DNA of 64,000 bases from Candidatus Zhuqueibacterota bacterium (GCA_022616415.1 JAKEEU010000194.1:1-64000), one strand, 5' to 3'; shown: positions 41,218 through 50,064, numbered from the stretch's first letter. Made by a program: numbers and translations. Notes: generated by a model from the letters alone, not told the origin.

Positions 41218-42716
41218 CCCTGCGGGCGCGTTTAATTCTTATGGCGCTGCTCGAAATCGCCTTGACGATTTCGATCGTTGGCGCAGTGATCTACCACGAA
41301 TCGCGCAAGGAAATCGAGACGCTGGCGCGCGATTTGATCCGGGCTCGAACCGAGTACGCCTACGCCGTTTGCGAACGCTACTATGAGCTTTACCAGCAAC
41401 CCACGCCGGACTTGAAAGAAGAAATTCGCAAGGTGCGCATCGCTGCCGATGGTTACATTGCCGTCATCCGGAACGTGCCGGCTGATAAAAAGGGCGTTTT
41501 AGTCATTCATCCGGTCGACGAGGAGAGAAATATCAACACGCCGGAGTTTCCGCACATTCAAGAAATCATTCAAACCATCGACGCGGCCGGGCAAATTGAT
41601 GCTTACGCCGGTTACAAAGATTTTGTGCAAGGAACTGAAGCGCGCGGCCGGCAGGGCGAGAAAAAAATCGGTTATTACATGTATTATAAACCGTGGGGAT
41701 GGATTTTATTGTCCACCGCTTACGAGCGCGACATCTTTCTCAGCGCCGACATGGTCAAAGAGCGCACCATTATCGCCATCGTCTTTGTCGGCATCGCGGC
41801 CATGTTCCTGGTGACCTTGTCCATCCGCAAAATGTTTCTGCCGCTGCGCCAACTGACGGCGCTGACCCACGAGGTCGCAGCCGGAAATTTGGATGCGAGC
41901 ATCGTGGTGGAATCCAAAGATGAGATCGGCGCACTCGCGAGATCGTTCAATGTCATGTTGCGCTCCATCAAACAGAATATACGCATCTCGCAGGAGTTCG
42001 ACATCGCCCGCCGCATGCAGGCGCAAATGTTGCCTAAAACCGCGCCGCAATTTCCAGGAATTCAGATTGCGGCCTATTCGTTGCCGGCTACTGAAGTCGG
42101 CGGAGATTTCTATGATTTTTTGCCGCTGAAGGAAGATCGACTCGGCATCATCGTCGGCGACGTTTCCGGCAAAGGCGTTTCCGGCGCGATGGTGATGACC
42201 GGCGCGCTCTCCGCGATTCGTTTTGCCGCGGAAGAGCGCCAAACCACCCACGAGATTTTGGAGCGCAGCAATCGCCGATTGGTACACGATATTCAAGTCA
42301 ATATGTTTGTCGCGGTTTTCTGCGGCATCCTTGATTTATCCCGAAAAATTTTATACTATTCGAATGCCGGGCAAACCATGCCGATGCTCTATCGCAACGG
42401 CCAGGCGAGTTTTTTGCCGCAATCGGAAAACGGCGATCGCTTTCCGCTCGGCATTCGACCGCAGGTGAAATTCGAGCAACTGCAAATCGCGCTGCAGCCG
42501 GGCGACTTGTTGGTGTTTTACACGGACGGCATTGTGGATATGATGAACGGCACGGCCGAGCCGTTTGGCTTCGAGCGTTTGCAACAATCCATCCAAATGC
42601 ATGTCCACGCGCCGCTGGGCGAGCTGCCGCGACGATTGATTGCCGACGCTGAAAAGTATACCGGAACGCGCGAGCATATCGACGACCTCACGCTCGTGGT
42701 GCTGCGATTGGAATGA
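41214..42716 (+). CDS. Membrane SpoIIE/RsbU-type PP2C phosphatase with Cache and HAMP domains
   Basis: The 500 residues begin with a transmembrane helix (LILMALLEIALTISIVGAVI). A periplasmic single-Cache-like sensor follows (about 30-175), with KIGYYMYYKPWGWILLSTAY near its end. A second helix (IIAIVFVGIAAMFLVTLSI), HAMP (LRQLTALTHEVAAGNLDASI), and a PP2C domain (280-500) complete the protein. The phosphatase metal motifs are visible in TEVGGDFYDFLPL, IIVGDVSGKGVSGAMVM and LVFYTDGIVDMMN. It should dephosphorylate the STAS protein encoded two genes downstream in response to an external ligand. It overlaps both neighbours by four bases (ATGA). Confidence 0.94.
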   Translation: MTLRARLILMALLEIALTISIVGAVIYHESRKEIETLARDLIRARTEYAYAVCERYYELYQQPTPDLKEEIRKVRIAADGYIAVIRNVPADKKGVLVIHPVDEERNINTPEFPHIQEIIQTIDAAGQIDAYAGYKDFVQGTEARGRQGEKKIGYYMYYKPWGWILLSTAYERDIFLSADMVKERTIIAIVFVGIAAMFLVTLSIRKMFLPLRQLTALTHEVAAGNLDASIVVESKDEIGALARSFNVMLRSIKQNIRISQEFDIARRMQAQMLPKTAPQFPGIQIAAYSLPATEVGGDFYDFLPLKEDRLGIIVGDVSGKGVSGAMVMTGALSAIRFAAEERQTTHEILERSNRRLVHDIQVNMFVAVFCGILDLSRKILYYSNAGQTMPMLYRNGQASFLPQSENGDRFPLGIRPQVKFEQLQIALQPGDLLVFYTDGIVDMMNGTAEPFGFERLQQSIQMHVHAPLGELPRRLIADAEKYTGTREHIDDLTLVVLRLE

Positions 42717-43249
42717 GTGTGACCATGCCTCGCAAACGCGGACTTGATGGACGAGCGCGGAGAAACACAAGTGCAATTGAAGCAAGAGCAAGCATGGCCG
42801 GAAAAAGCAAAACCAAGCCGCTCCACGAAGCACCGGGCGAAGTTCGCCTCTCGTTGCCTTCGTCCCTCGGCTACGAAAGAATCGCCATGGAAGCTGCCGC
42901 GGCGATGGCCCGCATGATGGGCTTTACTCCCCCGCGGGTGGAAGATTTGCGCACCGCGGTTTCCGAAACGTGCATCAACGCCATCGAGCACGGCAACAAG
43001 CTGAACGCCGCCAATCGCGTGGACGTGCTTTTGCACCCGCACGACGAAACCTTGATCGTGCAAGTATTCGACAACGGCGCCGGCTTTGAGAGCAGCGTGC
43101 ACACCGCGCCGCAAATCGACAAAAAAATTCGCGGCGAGGAAAATTCACGCGGCTTGGGCTTATTCCTGATTGAGCATCTCGTCGATCACGTCGAATTTAA
43201 AACCATGCCGAAGTTGGGCCACGTGACTACTTTAACAATGAAAAAGTGA
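42713..43249 (+). CDS. RsbW-like anti-sigma/serine kinase (HATPase_c_2)
   Basis: This 178-residue protein has a GHKL ATPase fold in the last 135 residues: N-box RTAVSETCINAIEHGNKL, G1 VFDNGAGF, and G2 RGLGLFLIEHLVDHV. The N-terminal 40 residues are basic and probably disordered; an internal ATG at 42794 is an alternative start. Such kinases bind a sigma or other partner and phosphorylate a STAS antagonist. No cognate sigma factor is encoded next to it, so the target is unknown. Stop and start overlap with the phosphatase gene (ATGA). Confidence 0.92.
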   Translation: MSVTMPRKRGLDGRARRNTSAIEARASMAGKSKTKPLHEAPGEVRLSLPSSLGYERIAMEAAAAMARMMGFTPPRVEDLRTAVSETCINAIEHGNKLNAANRVDVLLHPHDETLIVQVFDNGAGFESSVHTAPQIDKKIRGEENSRGLGLFLIEHLVDHVEFKTMPKLGHVTTLTMKK

Positions 43250-43310
43250 AGTCGGACTTGGGCATAGCGTCTATAAATTTAGCAAAATCCTGCCGCCCAA
43301 GTCCGACTTC
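43248..43310. repeat. Perfect 16-bp inverted repeat GAAGTCGGACTTGGGC
   Basis: The arms 43248-43263 and 43295-43310 are perfectly complementary across 31 bases and separate the RsbW-like and STAS genes. The GTCGGACTTG core is shared with the element at 5640-5694. Confidence 0.85.
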
Positions 43311-43335
43311 GCTTTGATTGAGTGGAGGAAGATTC

Positions 43336-43680
43336 GTGGAAGAAATTCAAGTCAATCTTCGTCTTGAAGAAAAGCTGGCCGTCGTCGATCTTGCCGGCGA
43401 TGTGACCAGCCTGGCAGAAAAAAAATTATTGGCGGCGTATGAAAAAGCCGTGGCGCAAAAAGTCAAATGCGTTGTGCTCAATTTCAGCAGCGTGAGCTAC
43501 GTCAATTCAGCCGGGATGTCCATTTTGATTACGCTGCTGACGCGCTCGCAGAACCAGAGCGTAACGCTGCGCGCCTTCGGCCTGTCGCCGCATTTTCAGA
43601 AAATTTTCGAGATGGTGGGATTGCTGAAATATATTCCGCATTTTGCGAATGAAGCGGAAGCACGCGCGAGCTGCGCATAG
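43336..43680 (+). CDS. STAS-domain anti-sigma factor antagonist
   Basis: The start is GTG 43336, supported by GGAGGAAG seven to ten bases upstream; the track's TTG 43318 has no such site. The 114 residues form one STAS domain. The phosphorylation site region is VSYVNSAGMSILITLL, with Ser in the position used by SpoIIAA/RsbV. The product should be phosphorylated by the RsbW-like kinase and dephosphorylated by the SpoIIE-type phosphatase, completing a partner switch. An inverted repeat in the 86-base gap before it may reduce its expression relative to the kinase. Confidence 0.92.
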   Translation: MEEIQVNLRLEEKLAVVDLAGDVTSLAEKKLLAAYEKAVAQKVKCVVLNFSSVSYVNSAGMSILITLLTRSQNQSVTLRAFGLSPHFQKIFEMVGLLKYIPHFANEAEARASCA

Positions 43681-43721
43681 CTCGGACGGCCATGTCCGGC
43701 ATGATATTCACTCAAAAGAAT

Positions 43722-43892
43722 TAGTCCAACGGATAAAACAAGCGTTGGCAAAGTGATTGGGGACAGAATGATTATTTGACGAAGATATTGAATTATTTTG
43801 TCTAATATTTTCGTGACAGCTTCCTCGGTTGAAGTATTGCGATTACAAGCTCTTTTATTAAATCTGTTGGCCGCTTTTATCCGTTGGACATA
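43722..43892. repeat. CCAACGGAT-type inverted repeat, long-spaced
   Basis: TAGTCCAACGGATAAAACAAGCG faces CCGCTTTTATCCGTTGGACATA across about 126 bases. The core equals that at 24223-24289 and 25676-25704. The gap 43681-43947 contains nothing else that looks coding; a TATAAT box at 43930-43935 lacks a clear -35. Confidence 0.75.
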
Positions 43893-43947
43893 AAAGCTTT
43901 CAGAATTTTTTCTAGATTTGGCTGTCTAATATAATGAAGCAGAAAAC

Positions 43948-44907
43948 ATGACTGACTACCACCTGCGCCCAATGCAGCGGGATGATTTGCCGGCGGTGAA
44001 TCGCATTCTCTCCAAAGCCTTCACCGCGGCGCGGATCAATGACGGCCTCAAAAATACGCACGTGCCGCTTTGTCACCTTTCATTTTTGGAAATGTACCTC
44101 ACCGCGTTTCCGCCTGGTTGTCTCGTCATTGAAAATGACAACGGCCTCGTGGGTTACACCTTTTCACGTTTGTGGGGTGAAGTGGCATGGATCGGCCCGG
44201 TCAGCGTGATTCCGGCGCATCAAGGCAAGCGCCTCGGCCAGCAGTTGATGGTGCGAGTTCTCGAAATTTTAAAGGATGCCGGCGCGCGGGTGATCGGCTT
44301 GGAGACAGTACCACGCAGCTATCGCAATATCGGCTTTTATACGAAGCTGGGTTTCCTGCCGCAAAACCTGACCGTGGATTTGATTCTCTCTGCCCCTCGT
44401 CTCCCCGAAGAACCGCTGCCGGCTGATTACGAGGTGATCTTTTACGGTGATACCAATCCAGCCGAAAGAGCTTTTCTCGATTCCGCCGCTGAGGCATTGG
44501 CTCGCCGGCTCGATCCACACTTATCGGCTCGGCCGGAAATAGAATTGACGCGCCAATTTCAATTTGGCGATACATTGTGCGTGCGCCGCGATCGAGAGCT
44601 GCTCGCCTGTTTCGTCGTCCATACGAAAACTTATTCGGAGGACGAAACGCCGCGATTTATGAAGGTGGTTCTAACGCTGATGGAACCGGCGTTGTCGATC
44701 ACGGAAATCCTGCCGCATCTTTTTGCCTGGGCAAGCCGGGAAAGATTGGACACCGTCAGCTTCCGCACCCCAACGCGCTACAAACGCGCTTACGCCGAGC
44801 TTATCGCCGCCGGCTTTCAAGTGTTCCACAGCGATTTGCGCATGACGTTGGAGGGCTATGAAGAGGTGGCGGATCCACAGAGTTTTTATTTGAGCAAATG
44901 GGAGTGA
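43948..44907 (+). CDS. GNAT-family N-acetyltransferase with C-terminal extension
   Basis: This 319-residue protein has a GNAT domain in the first 150 residues. The acetyl-CoA-binding motif is IPAHQGKRLGQQLMVRVLEI (the usual Q/R-x-x-G-x-G/A form), followed by YRNIGFYTKLGFLP. The C-terminal half resembles a second, degenerate GNAT fold (ELLACFVVHTKTYSED, RFMKVVLTLMEPALSITEIL), lacking the CoA loop. Tandem GNAT proteins of this kind often use only one active site. The substrate is unknown. Confidence 0.88.
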   Translation: MTDYHLRPMQRDDLPAVNRILSKAFTAARINDGLKNTHVPLCHLSFLEMYLTAFPPGCLVIENDNGLVGYTFSRLWGEVAWIGPVSVIPAHQGKRLGQQLMVRVLEILKDAGARVIGLETVPRSYRNIGFYTKLGFLPQNLTVDLILSAPRLPEEPLPADYEVIFYGDTNPAERAFLDSAAEALARRLDPHLSARPEIELTRQFQFGDTLCVRRDRELLACFVVHTKTYSEDETPRFMKVVLTLMEPALSITEILPHLFAWASRERLDTVSFRTPTRYKRAYAELIAAGFQVFHSDLRMTLEGYEEVADPQSFYLSKWE

Positions 44908-44960
44908 GAGCCCGAGAATAAATTCTCAGGCTCAAAAACGGAAATCGGCTAAAGCCGATT
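44908..44960. repeat. Two adjacent hairpins downstream of the GNAT gene
   Basis: GAGCCCGAGAAT/ATTCTCAGGCTC is followed by AATCGGCT/AGCCGATT, each with a two-base loop. The tight palindromes may act as a transcript end or belong to a dispersed element. Confidence 0.65.
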
Positions 44961-45021
44961 CAAAAGATTTACAGTAATAAAACGAGAGCGGTATTTGTAA
45001 ATGACGATTAAGGTGAAGAGA

Positions 45022-47898
45022 ATGTCGAAATATTCCATTTTGTTTTTCTGCTTCTTTATTGGTTGCAACACCGCAACCCAAAATCGTATGAATGCACCAG
45101 TCAATTCCCAATCTGCCGAAAAATGGGTCGAAAAAACGCTGGCGCAAATGACGCTGCGCGAAAAACTCGGGCAGATGTTTTTTTATCATCTCGACACCAA
45201 TTTCAAAACCAACGACGATCCGGCCTGGCAAAAGATTGAGATGCTCGTCAAAATGAATCATATCGGTGGGATTCATCTTTGGCGCGGCGAGCCTTATGCG
45301 ACGGCGTATATGACGAACCGCCTGCAAAAGCTGGCGAAGATTCCGCTGATTTTTACCGCCGATCTCGAACATGGCGCGGCGCGTTTTGGCGGCACGGATT
45401 TTCCGCCGAACATGGCGATTGGCGCGACCGGCGATCCGCAGATGGCCTACCAAATGGGACTACACAGCGCTCGTGAAGCGCGCAGCCTCGGCATTCATCT
45501 CACCTTCGCGCCGGTTGTGGATGTCAACAATAACCCGCTGAATCCCATCATCAACGTGCGCTCTTTTGGTGAAGAGCCGGAGATGGTAGCGCGTTTCACT
45601 GAGGCGTTCATTCGCGGCTGTCACGATGGCCGATTGCTCACGACGGCCAAACATTTCCCCGGACACGGCGACACGGCGGAAGATTCTCACATCGAGCTGG
45701 CTTACGTGCCGGCGGACAGCGCGCGGTTGGAGCAAGTGGAGCTTGTGCCGTTTCGTCGCGCGATTGCCGGCGGCGTGGACTTCGTCATGACGGCACATCT
45801 CAACGTGCGCGGCGTCGCCATGAATCCGTATGATGCGGCCACCATCTCGCCGGAGATTATGACCGGTTTGTTGCGCCAGCGGCTCAATTTCGACGGCGTG
45901 TTGATCACCGACTCGATGCGCATGTGGGCGATGACGCACAATTATACCGATGCGTTCGCCACGGTGCAAGCCGTCAAAGCCGGCGTTGACGTCATTCTCG
46001 TGCAGGAGAACGTTCCGGAGATGCTTGCCGAGCTGGAGAAGCGCGTGCGCTCCGGAGAGATTCCGCTGACGCACATCGATCAATCCGTGCGGCGCATTCT
46101 CCGCAGCAAAGCCAAGATCGGACTGCAACAAGAACGTTTGGTGAATCTGGATTCGCTGGCGGCTCACCTTGGTACTTCGGACGCCAAACAAGCTGCCGAA
46201 AATGCGGCGGCGCAAGCCATTGCCTTACTGAAAAATGATGACTCAATTCTCCCTCTCTCCCCTGCTGATACCGGCCGTGTAGTGATCATTGAGTGGTGGG
46301 ATGAATCTCATTCTCGCGCCACCAGTTCGTTTGTTCGCGAGTTGGGGCGTTATCTGACGAATTGGGAAAATTTTATTCTGACGCCCGATGCGGATCGCGA
46401 TCTATTCGCCGAAATTTTGCAGCGCGTCCGCGCCGCGCGTCTGCAAATTTGGCCAGTTTATACGCCGCTGCGAGCTTGGAAAGGTCACGTAGGTTTGCCC
46501 GAAAGCTTGCAGCCGCTGGCTGATTCTTTGTTTGCCACCGGTGTTCCGGCAGTCGTGGCGAGTTTTGGCAATCCTTACATCTATCCGCAAGTGCAAAACG
46601 CCGCGGCGTATTTGGCGACATTTGGCGGCACCAACATTTTAGAGATCGCGGCGGCGCGGGCTTTAATAGGTGTAACGGAAATTTCAGGGAAATTACCGAT
46701 TTCGATTCCCGGCTATTTTGAGCGAGGCGCCGGAATAAAGCTGGCGGCGAAAGGCACACAACCGATCGCGCCGACCGCGATACCGGATTGGCGCTTGCGT
46801 ACCGGCTTTCCGGAAGAGGCGAAAATGAGCGCGGCCAAATTGGATTCCGTTCGCCTCGTGATGCAAGACGCCGTGCGCGACTCCGTTTTCCCCGGCGCGG
46901 TTTTATTAGTGGCGCGCAATGGCCTTATTGTGATGAATGAAGCTTTCGGCACCATGGGCTACAAAGAGTTCAATCGTCTCATGCCGCTGGACGCCATTTT
47001 CGATATGGCTTCAGTGACCAAATGTGTTGCCACGACGACGGCATGCATGCTGCTTTATGAGCGCGGGCTGCTCGACCTCGACGCGCCGGTACAAAAGTAT
47101 TTGCCGGTGTTTGCCGGCGCCAATAAAGAAAAAATAACCATCCGGAATTTACTCACTCACAGCTCCGGCCTCACCGCCTATCGACGCTATTTCCTCGACC
47201 ACCATGCTCCCGGCGAAATTATCAAGGTCATTCTCAATGAGCCGCTGGAAAATCCGCCCGGCAGCAAAACGGTGTATTCCGATCTGGGCGTTATTCTGCT
47301 GGGAAAAATTGTCGAAAAACTTTCGGGTCAGCCGCTCGATTTGTTTTGCCGCGAGCAGATTTTCGCGCCGCTCAAAATGAGCGAAACTTTTTACAACCCA
47401 CCGCAAGAACTCCTCTCACGCATCGTGCCGACGGAGTTTGATTCGTGGCGCGGCCGCATGGTTCATGGTCAGGTTCACGACGAGAATGCTTTTGCGCTCG
47501 GCGGCGTTTCCGGCCATGCGGGGTTGTTTTCCACGGCGAGAGACTTGGCGACATTTTTGAATATGTTGCTGAATGGCGGAGCTTACGAAGGTGGGCGGCT
47601 CTTGAAACCGGAAACCATAGCTTTATTTACAGCGCGACAAAATATCGTTGCTGGCAGCAGCCGTGCGCTGGGTTGGGATACGGCAGACGGCAAGAACTCC
47701 GCCGGCCATCTCATGAGTCAGCGCGCGTTCGGTCACACCGGCTTCACCGGCACTTCGGTTTGGATTGATCCCAAAAAAAATATGTTTGTCATTCTGCTCT
47801 CGAACCGCGTGCATCCGACGCGGAATAATCAAAAGCTTCTGAGTTTTCGGGCGAAGTTGCACGATGCGGTGATGAAAGCTATTGAGACTTCTCCTTGA
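45022..47898 (+). CDS. Lipoprotein fusion of GH3 beta-N-acetylhexosaminidase and beta-lactamase-like serine hydrolase
   Basis: ATG 45022 has AAGGTG upstream and gives a lipobox (FFIGC). The first half (about 30-570) is a NagZ-type GH3 enzyme with KHFPGHGDTAEDSH, including the His/Asp dyad loop, and the nucleophile Asp in GVLITDSMRMW. A GH3 C-terminal domain follows. The second half (600-958) is a class C beta-lactamase/DD-peptidase-like hydrolase: SxxK in MASVTKCVATT, Tyr motif VYSDLG, and HTG in FGHTGFTG. One half releases N-acetylglucosamine from muropeptides and the other may hydrolyse peptide or ester bonds, so cell-wall turnover in the periplasm is likely. Similar fusions are known in Bacteroidota. 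Confidence 0.92.
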   Translation: MSKYSILFFCFFIGCNTATQNRMNAPVNSQSAEKWVEKTLAQMTLREKLGQMFFYHLDTNFKTNDDPAWQKIEMLVKMNHIGGIHLWRGEPYATAYMTNRLQKLAKIPLIFTADLEHGAARFGGTDFPPNMAIGATGDPQMAYQMGLHSAREARSLGIHLTFAPVVDVNNNPLNPIINVRSFGEEPEMVARFTEAFIRGCHDGRLLTTAKHFPGHGDTAEDSHIELAYVPADSARLEQVELVPFRRAIAGGVDFVMTAHLNVRGVAMNPYDAATISPEIMTGLLRQRLNFDGVLITDSMRMWAMTHNYTDAFATVQAVKAGVDVILVQENVPEMLAELEKRVRSGEIPLTHIDQSVRRILRSKAKIGLQQERLVNLDSLAAHLGTSDAKQAAENAAAQAIALLKNDDSILPLSPADTGRVVIIEWWDESHSRATSSFVRELGRYLTNWENFILTPDADRDLFAEILQRVRAARLQIWPVYTPLRAWKGHVGLPESLQPLADSLFATGVPAVVASFGNPYIYPQVQNAAAYLATFGGTNILEIAAARALIGVTEISGKLPISIPGYFERGAGIKLAAKGTQPIAPTAIPDWRLRTGFPEEAKMSAAKLDSVRLVMQDAVRDSVFPGAVLLVARNGLIVMNEAFGTMGYKEFNRLMPLDAIFDMASVTKCVATTTACMLLYERGLLDLDAPVQKYLPVFAGANKEKITIRNLLTHSSGLTAYRRYFLDHHAPGEIIKVILNEPLENPPGSKTVYSDLGVILLGKIVEKLSGQPLDLFCREQIFAPLKMSETFYNPPQELLSRIVPTEFDSWRGRMVHGQVHDENAFALGGVSGHAGLFSTARDLATFLNMLLNGGAYEGGRLLKPETIALFTARQNIVAGSSRALGWDTADGKNSAGHLMSQRAFGHTGFTGTSVWIDPKKNMFVILLSNRVHPTRNNQKLLSFRAKLHDAVMKAIETSP

Positions 47899-47923
47899 AA
47901 AATAAAATTTTCTTTCATATATT
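47895..47923 (+). promoter_or_regulatory. Promoter of the putative toxin/antitoxin pair
   Basis: There is TTGAAA, 17 bases, and TATATT, starting inside the last codons of the GH3 fusion gene and ending 21 bases before the next ATG. Confidence 0.6.
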
Positions 47924-47944
47924 CAATCATTAAGAGCATCTTGT

Positions 47945-48232
47945 ATGCGCGATGAAATTCAAGACCGGTATGGTAATCCAATTTATCTTACGGATGAACG
48001 ATGGCAACATATCGTTGATCACCATCCGGAATTGAGTGGTCATCGTGCTGAAGTTTTAAGCGCTATCCGCTCCGGTAAACGTAGACAGGCTCCGCTATAT
48101 CCTGACACATTTTATTATGTTAAAACCTTTCCTCGCTTGAAAGGAAAACTCAGATATATTCAAGCTGTCGTTGCGTTTCACTGGAAGGGTGATCAACCCA
48201 ACAATTTCGTCGTTACTGCACATCCTGTCTAA
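47945..48232 (+). CDS. Small toxin-like protein with ERWxHI motif
   Basis: The 95-residue product contains GNPIYLTDERWQHIVDHHPEL near its start, then KTFPRLKGKLRYIQ, and ends NNFVVTAHPV. This layout (conserved ERW-H-I, then a strand ending in a Tyr/His segment) matches small proteins found widely in cyanobacteria and other environmental genomes. They resemble Barnase/EndoU/ColE5/RelE-like nucleases. I do not know an assigned function. It is followed 16 bases downstream by a DUF2283-like gene, the type of partner expected in a toxin-antitoxin module. Both are AT-richer than their neighbours. Confidence 0.65.
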   Translation: MRDEIQDRYGNPIYLTDERWQHIVDHHPELSGHRAEVLSAIRSGKRRQAPLYPDTFYYVKTFPRLKGKLRYIQAVVAFHWKGDQPNNFVVTAHPV

Positions 48233-48248
48233 TCTTGGAGGCAAAACG

Positions 48249-48602
48249 ATGCGTCTATCTTATGATCCGGAAGTTGACTTATTAGAAGTTATCTTTGACG
48301 AACGCCTGCATGGGGTGGAAAATGAAAAAGCAGCTTTTCAACTGCGTGATGGAATCATTTTGTACGTTACTGCTGATTTAAAAAGAATGATACAACTGAC
48401 TGTAGTGAACTATCGCCGATATGCTGAATTGCCGGTGGTTCATTTTGAAGGTTGGAATACTTTCTCAAAAAAGGATAAGCAGCAATTATTGCCACTTATT
48501 GCTTCTCCGACTTTATTAGCTTTTTTGAAGCTTGATCCAAAGACCGGTTATGGCCATCTCACCACGCCGGATGTTTTGGAAATGTTTGCCGTCGCCGCTT
48601 AA
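48249..48602 (+). CDS. DUF2283-like protein, putative antitoxin
   Basis: The start is ATG 48249 with GGAGG eight bases upstream; the longer track ORF overlaps the preceding gene. The first 60 residues fit DUF2283 (LSYDPEVDLLEVIFDE, then RDGIILYVTADLKRMIQLTV). The remaining 57 residues are a helical extension (KKDKQQLLPLIASPTLLAFL). Short DUF2283 proteins typically occur next to small toxin-like genes, as here. Confidence 0.7.
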   Translation: MRLSYDPEVDLLEVIFDERLHGVENEKAAFQLRDGIILYVTADLKRMIQLTVVNYRRYAELPVVHFEGWNTFSKKDKQQLLPLIASPTLLAFLKLDPKTGYGHLTTPDVLEMFAVAA

Positions 48603-48732
48603 GAAAATTTAAAAGCTTCTCAAGTGTTTTCGCGCCCAAATCAAAGGGAATACAAAATAGCCCTTTGCGTGTTTGTTAAGATATTCAGCGCGACACTTTA
48701 AGAATGCGGGAAGAATTATAAACAGATATAAG

Positions 48733-49608
48733 ATGCCGATCACGATCTCCATTTTCAACAGCAGCATCAGTTTGATCTTCATTGCATTATGCTTTACCGA
48801 GAGCCTCTTCGCCGGCGCGTGGACGCAGCGCAAGGATCATTACTATTTCCGCCTCAGCGGTTTCTCCTTTAACTCCCGCGCTATTTTTGACAAGAACGGG
48901 AATCGCGTTGACCTCACCGACAACGGGCGGTTTACCGATATTGGCGCGTATGCTTATCTCGAATATGGCTTGAGCGACGTGGTGACTTTTGTCGGCTCGG
49001 TTCCCTACAAGCGCTTGCGCTTTCGCAATGAGAGCAGTACGATGCCGTTAAATCGAAAAGGCATCGGCTGGGGTGATGTTTATCTCGGCCTGCGTTATTT
49101 GCTTTCCGATAAAGGCCCGGTCACTTCGCTGCAAGCGGCTTTCAAGCTGAGCACCGGGTATCAAACCGATACCACGGCGTTGAGTCTCGCGCCGCCGCTC
49201 GGCGACGGCCAGAATGATTTCGAGCTGCGGGCGCTGATCGGGCAATCGATTTTGCGCCACACGGCTTACTACAATCTGGATATCGGCTATCGCGCGCGCA
49301 GCAAGACGCCAGTGGATGAAATTCCTTTTGCGTTTGAAGCCGGTCTCGGTCTCGGCAAAGCCGCCTTGCTTATCGGGCAAATTTACGGCGTGCGCGCGCT
49401 CTCCGGTGCAGAAGCAGTCACGATAAAGACGCAGAGCCAAACTTCATTGAACCCGGTTGAAGATTATGTCAAAGCGCACGCGCAAGTGATCTTGCACGTT
49501 GTGAAAGGAATGGACGTGGCGTTCATTTATGAAAATCTTCTCGCCGGCCGGAATACGGCTGCCGGGAGAAGTATCGGTGTGGCTTTAGCGCTCTTTAGCG
49601 TGCATTAA
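48733..49608 (+). CDS. Outer-membrane beta-barrel protein candidate
   Basis: ATG 48733 begins a signal peptide (SSISLIFIALCFTESLFAG). The mature part consists of alternating amphipathic strands with aromatic girdles (RKDHYYFRLSGFSF, YAYLEYGLSDVVTFVGSVPY, VYLGLRYLLS, AAFKLSTGY). It ends IGVALALFSVH, consistent with a 10-12-stranded outer-membrane barrel of about 270 residues. It resembles transporter/MetA-pathway-like barrels of unknown substrate. The track start at 48673 adds 20 unlikely residues. Confidence 0.72.
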   Translation: MPITISIFNSSISLIFIALCFTESLFAGAWTQRKDHYYFRLSGFSFNSRAIFDKNGNRVDLTDNGRFTDIGAYAYLEYGLSDVVTFVGSVPYKRLRFRNESSTMPLNRKGIGWGDVYLGLRYLLSDKGPVTSLQAAFKLSTGYQTDTTALSLAPPLGDGQNDFELRALIGQSILRHTAYYNLDIGYRARSKTPVDEIPFAFEAGLGLGKAALLIGQIYGVRALSGAEAVTIKTQSQTSLNPVEDYVKAHAQVILHVVKGMDVAFIYENLLAGRNTAAGRSIGVALALFSVH

Positions 49609-49740
49609 TAAAGAAATCGCTTGAATTTTTGCCAAAAGCTCGTTAATTTTAAATGTTGGCAATTTAAGTCGCTTAAATTAAATCTGAAATGATCGGGAGG
49701 AAGAAATGGCCACAAACATCGATATTTATAAGGAGAAAAA

Positions 49741-50064
49741 ATGTCCCATCCCCTCGAAGTAACCGATGTGAATTTCAAAGACGAAGTGTTGAGTTCCGAC
49801 AAACCCGTGCTGGTGGATTTTTGGGCGGAATGGTGCGGCCCGTGCAAGATGATCGCGCCGGCGGTGGGGGAATTGGCCAAAGAATACGAGGGCCGCTTCA
49901 AAATCGCCAAGCTCGACGTGGATGCCAATTATCAAACCGCCGGAGAGTATGGCGTCCGCAGCATTCCGACCTTGCTCATCTTTAAAAACGGCAAAGTCGT
50001 CGATCAAATTGTCGGCGCCGTGCCGAAACAGCGGCTCAAAGAAAAGCTCGACGCTAATCTTTAA
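49741..50064 (+). CDS. trxA: Thioredoxin
   Basis: This 107-residue classical thioredoxin has the redox site WAEWCGPCKM and the cis-proline segment VRSIPTLLIFKNGK. It reduces disulfides in cytoplasmic proteins. ATAAGGAGAAAAA provides a strong ribosome site. Candidate promoter TTGGCA/TAAATC lies in the 130-base upstream gap but is weak. A strong terminator ends the gene. Confidence 0.98.
   Translation: MSHPLEVTDVNFKDEVLSSDKPVLVDFWAEWCGPCKMIAPAVGELAKEYEGRFKIAKLDVDANYQTAGEYGVRSIPTLLIFKNGKVVDQIVGAVPKQRLKEKLDANL

Noticed and set aside
43930-43935. TATAAT as promoter of the GNAT gene
   Set aside because: No acceptable -35 box at 16-18 bases, and the start codon would follow by only about six bases.
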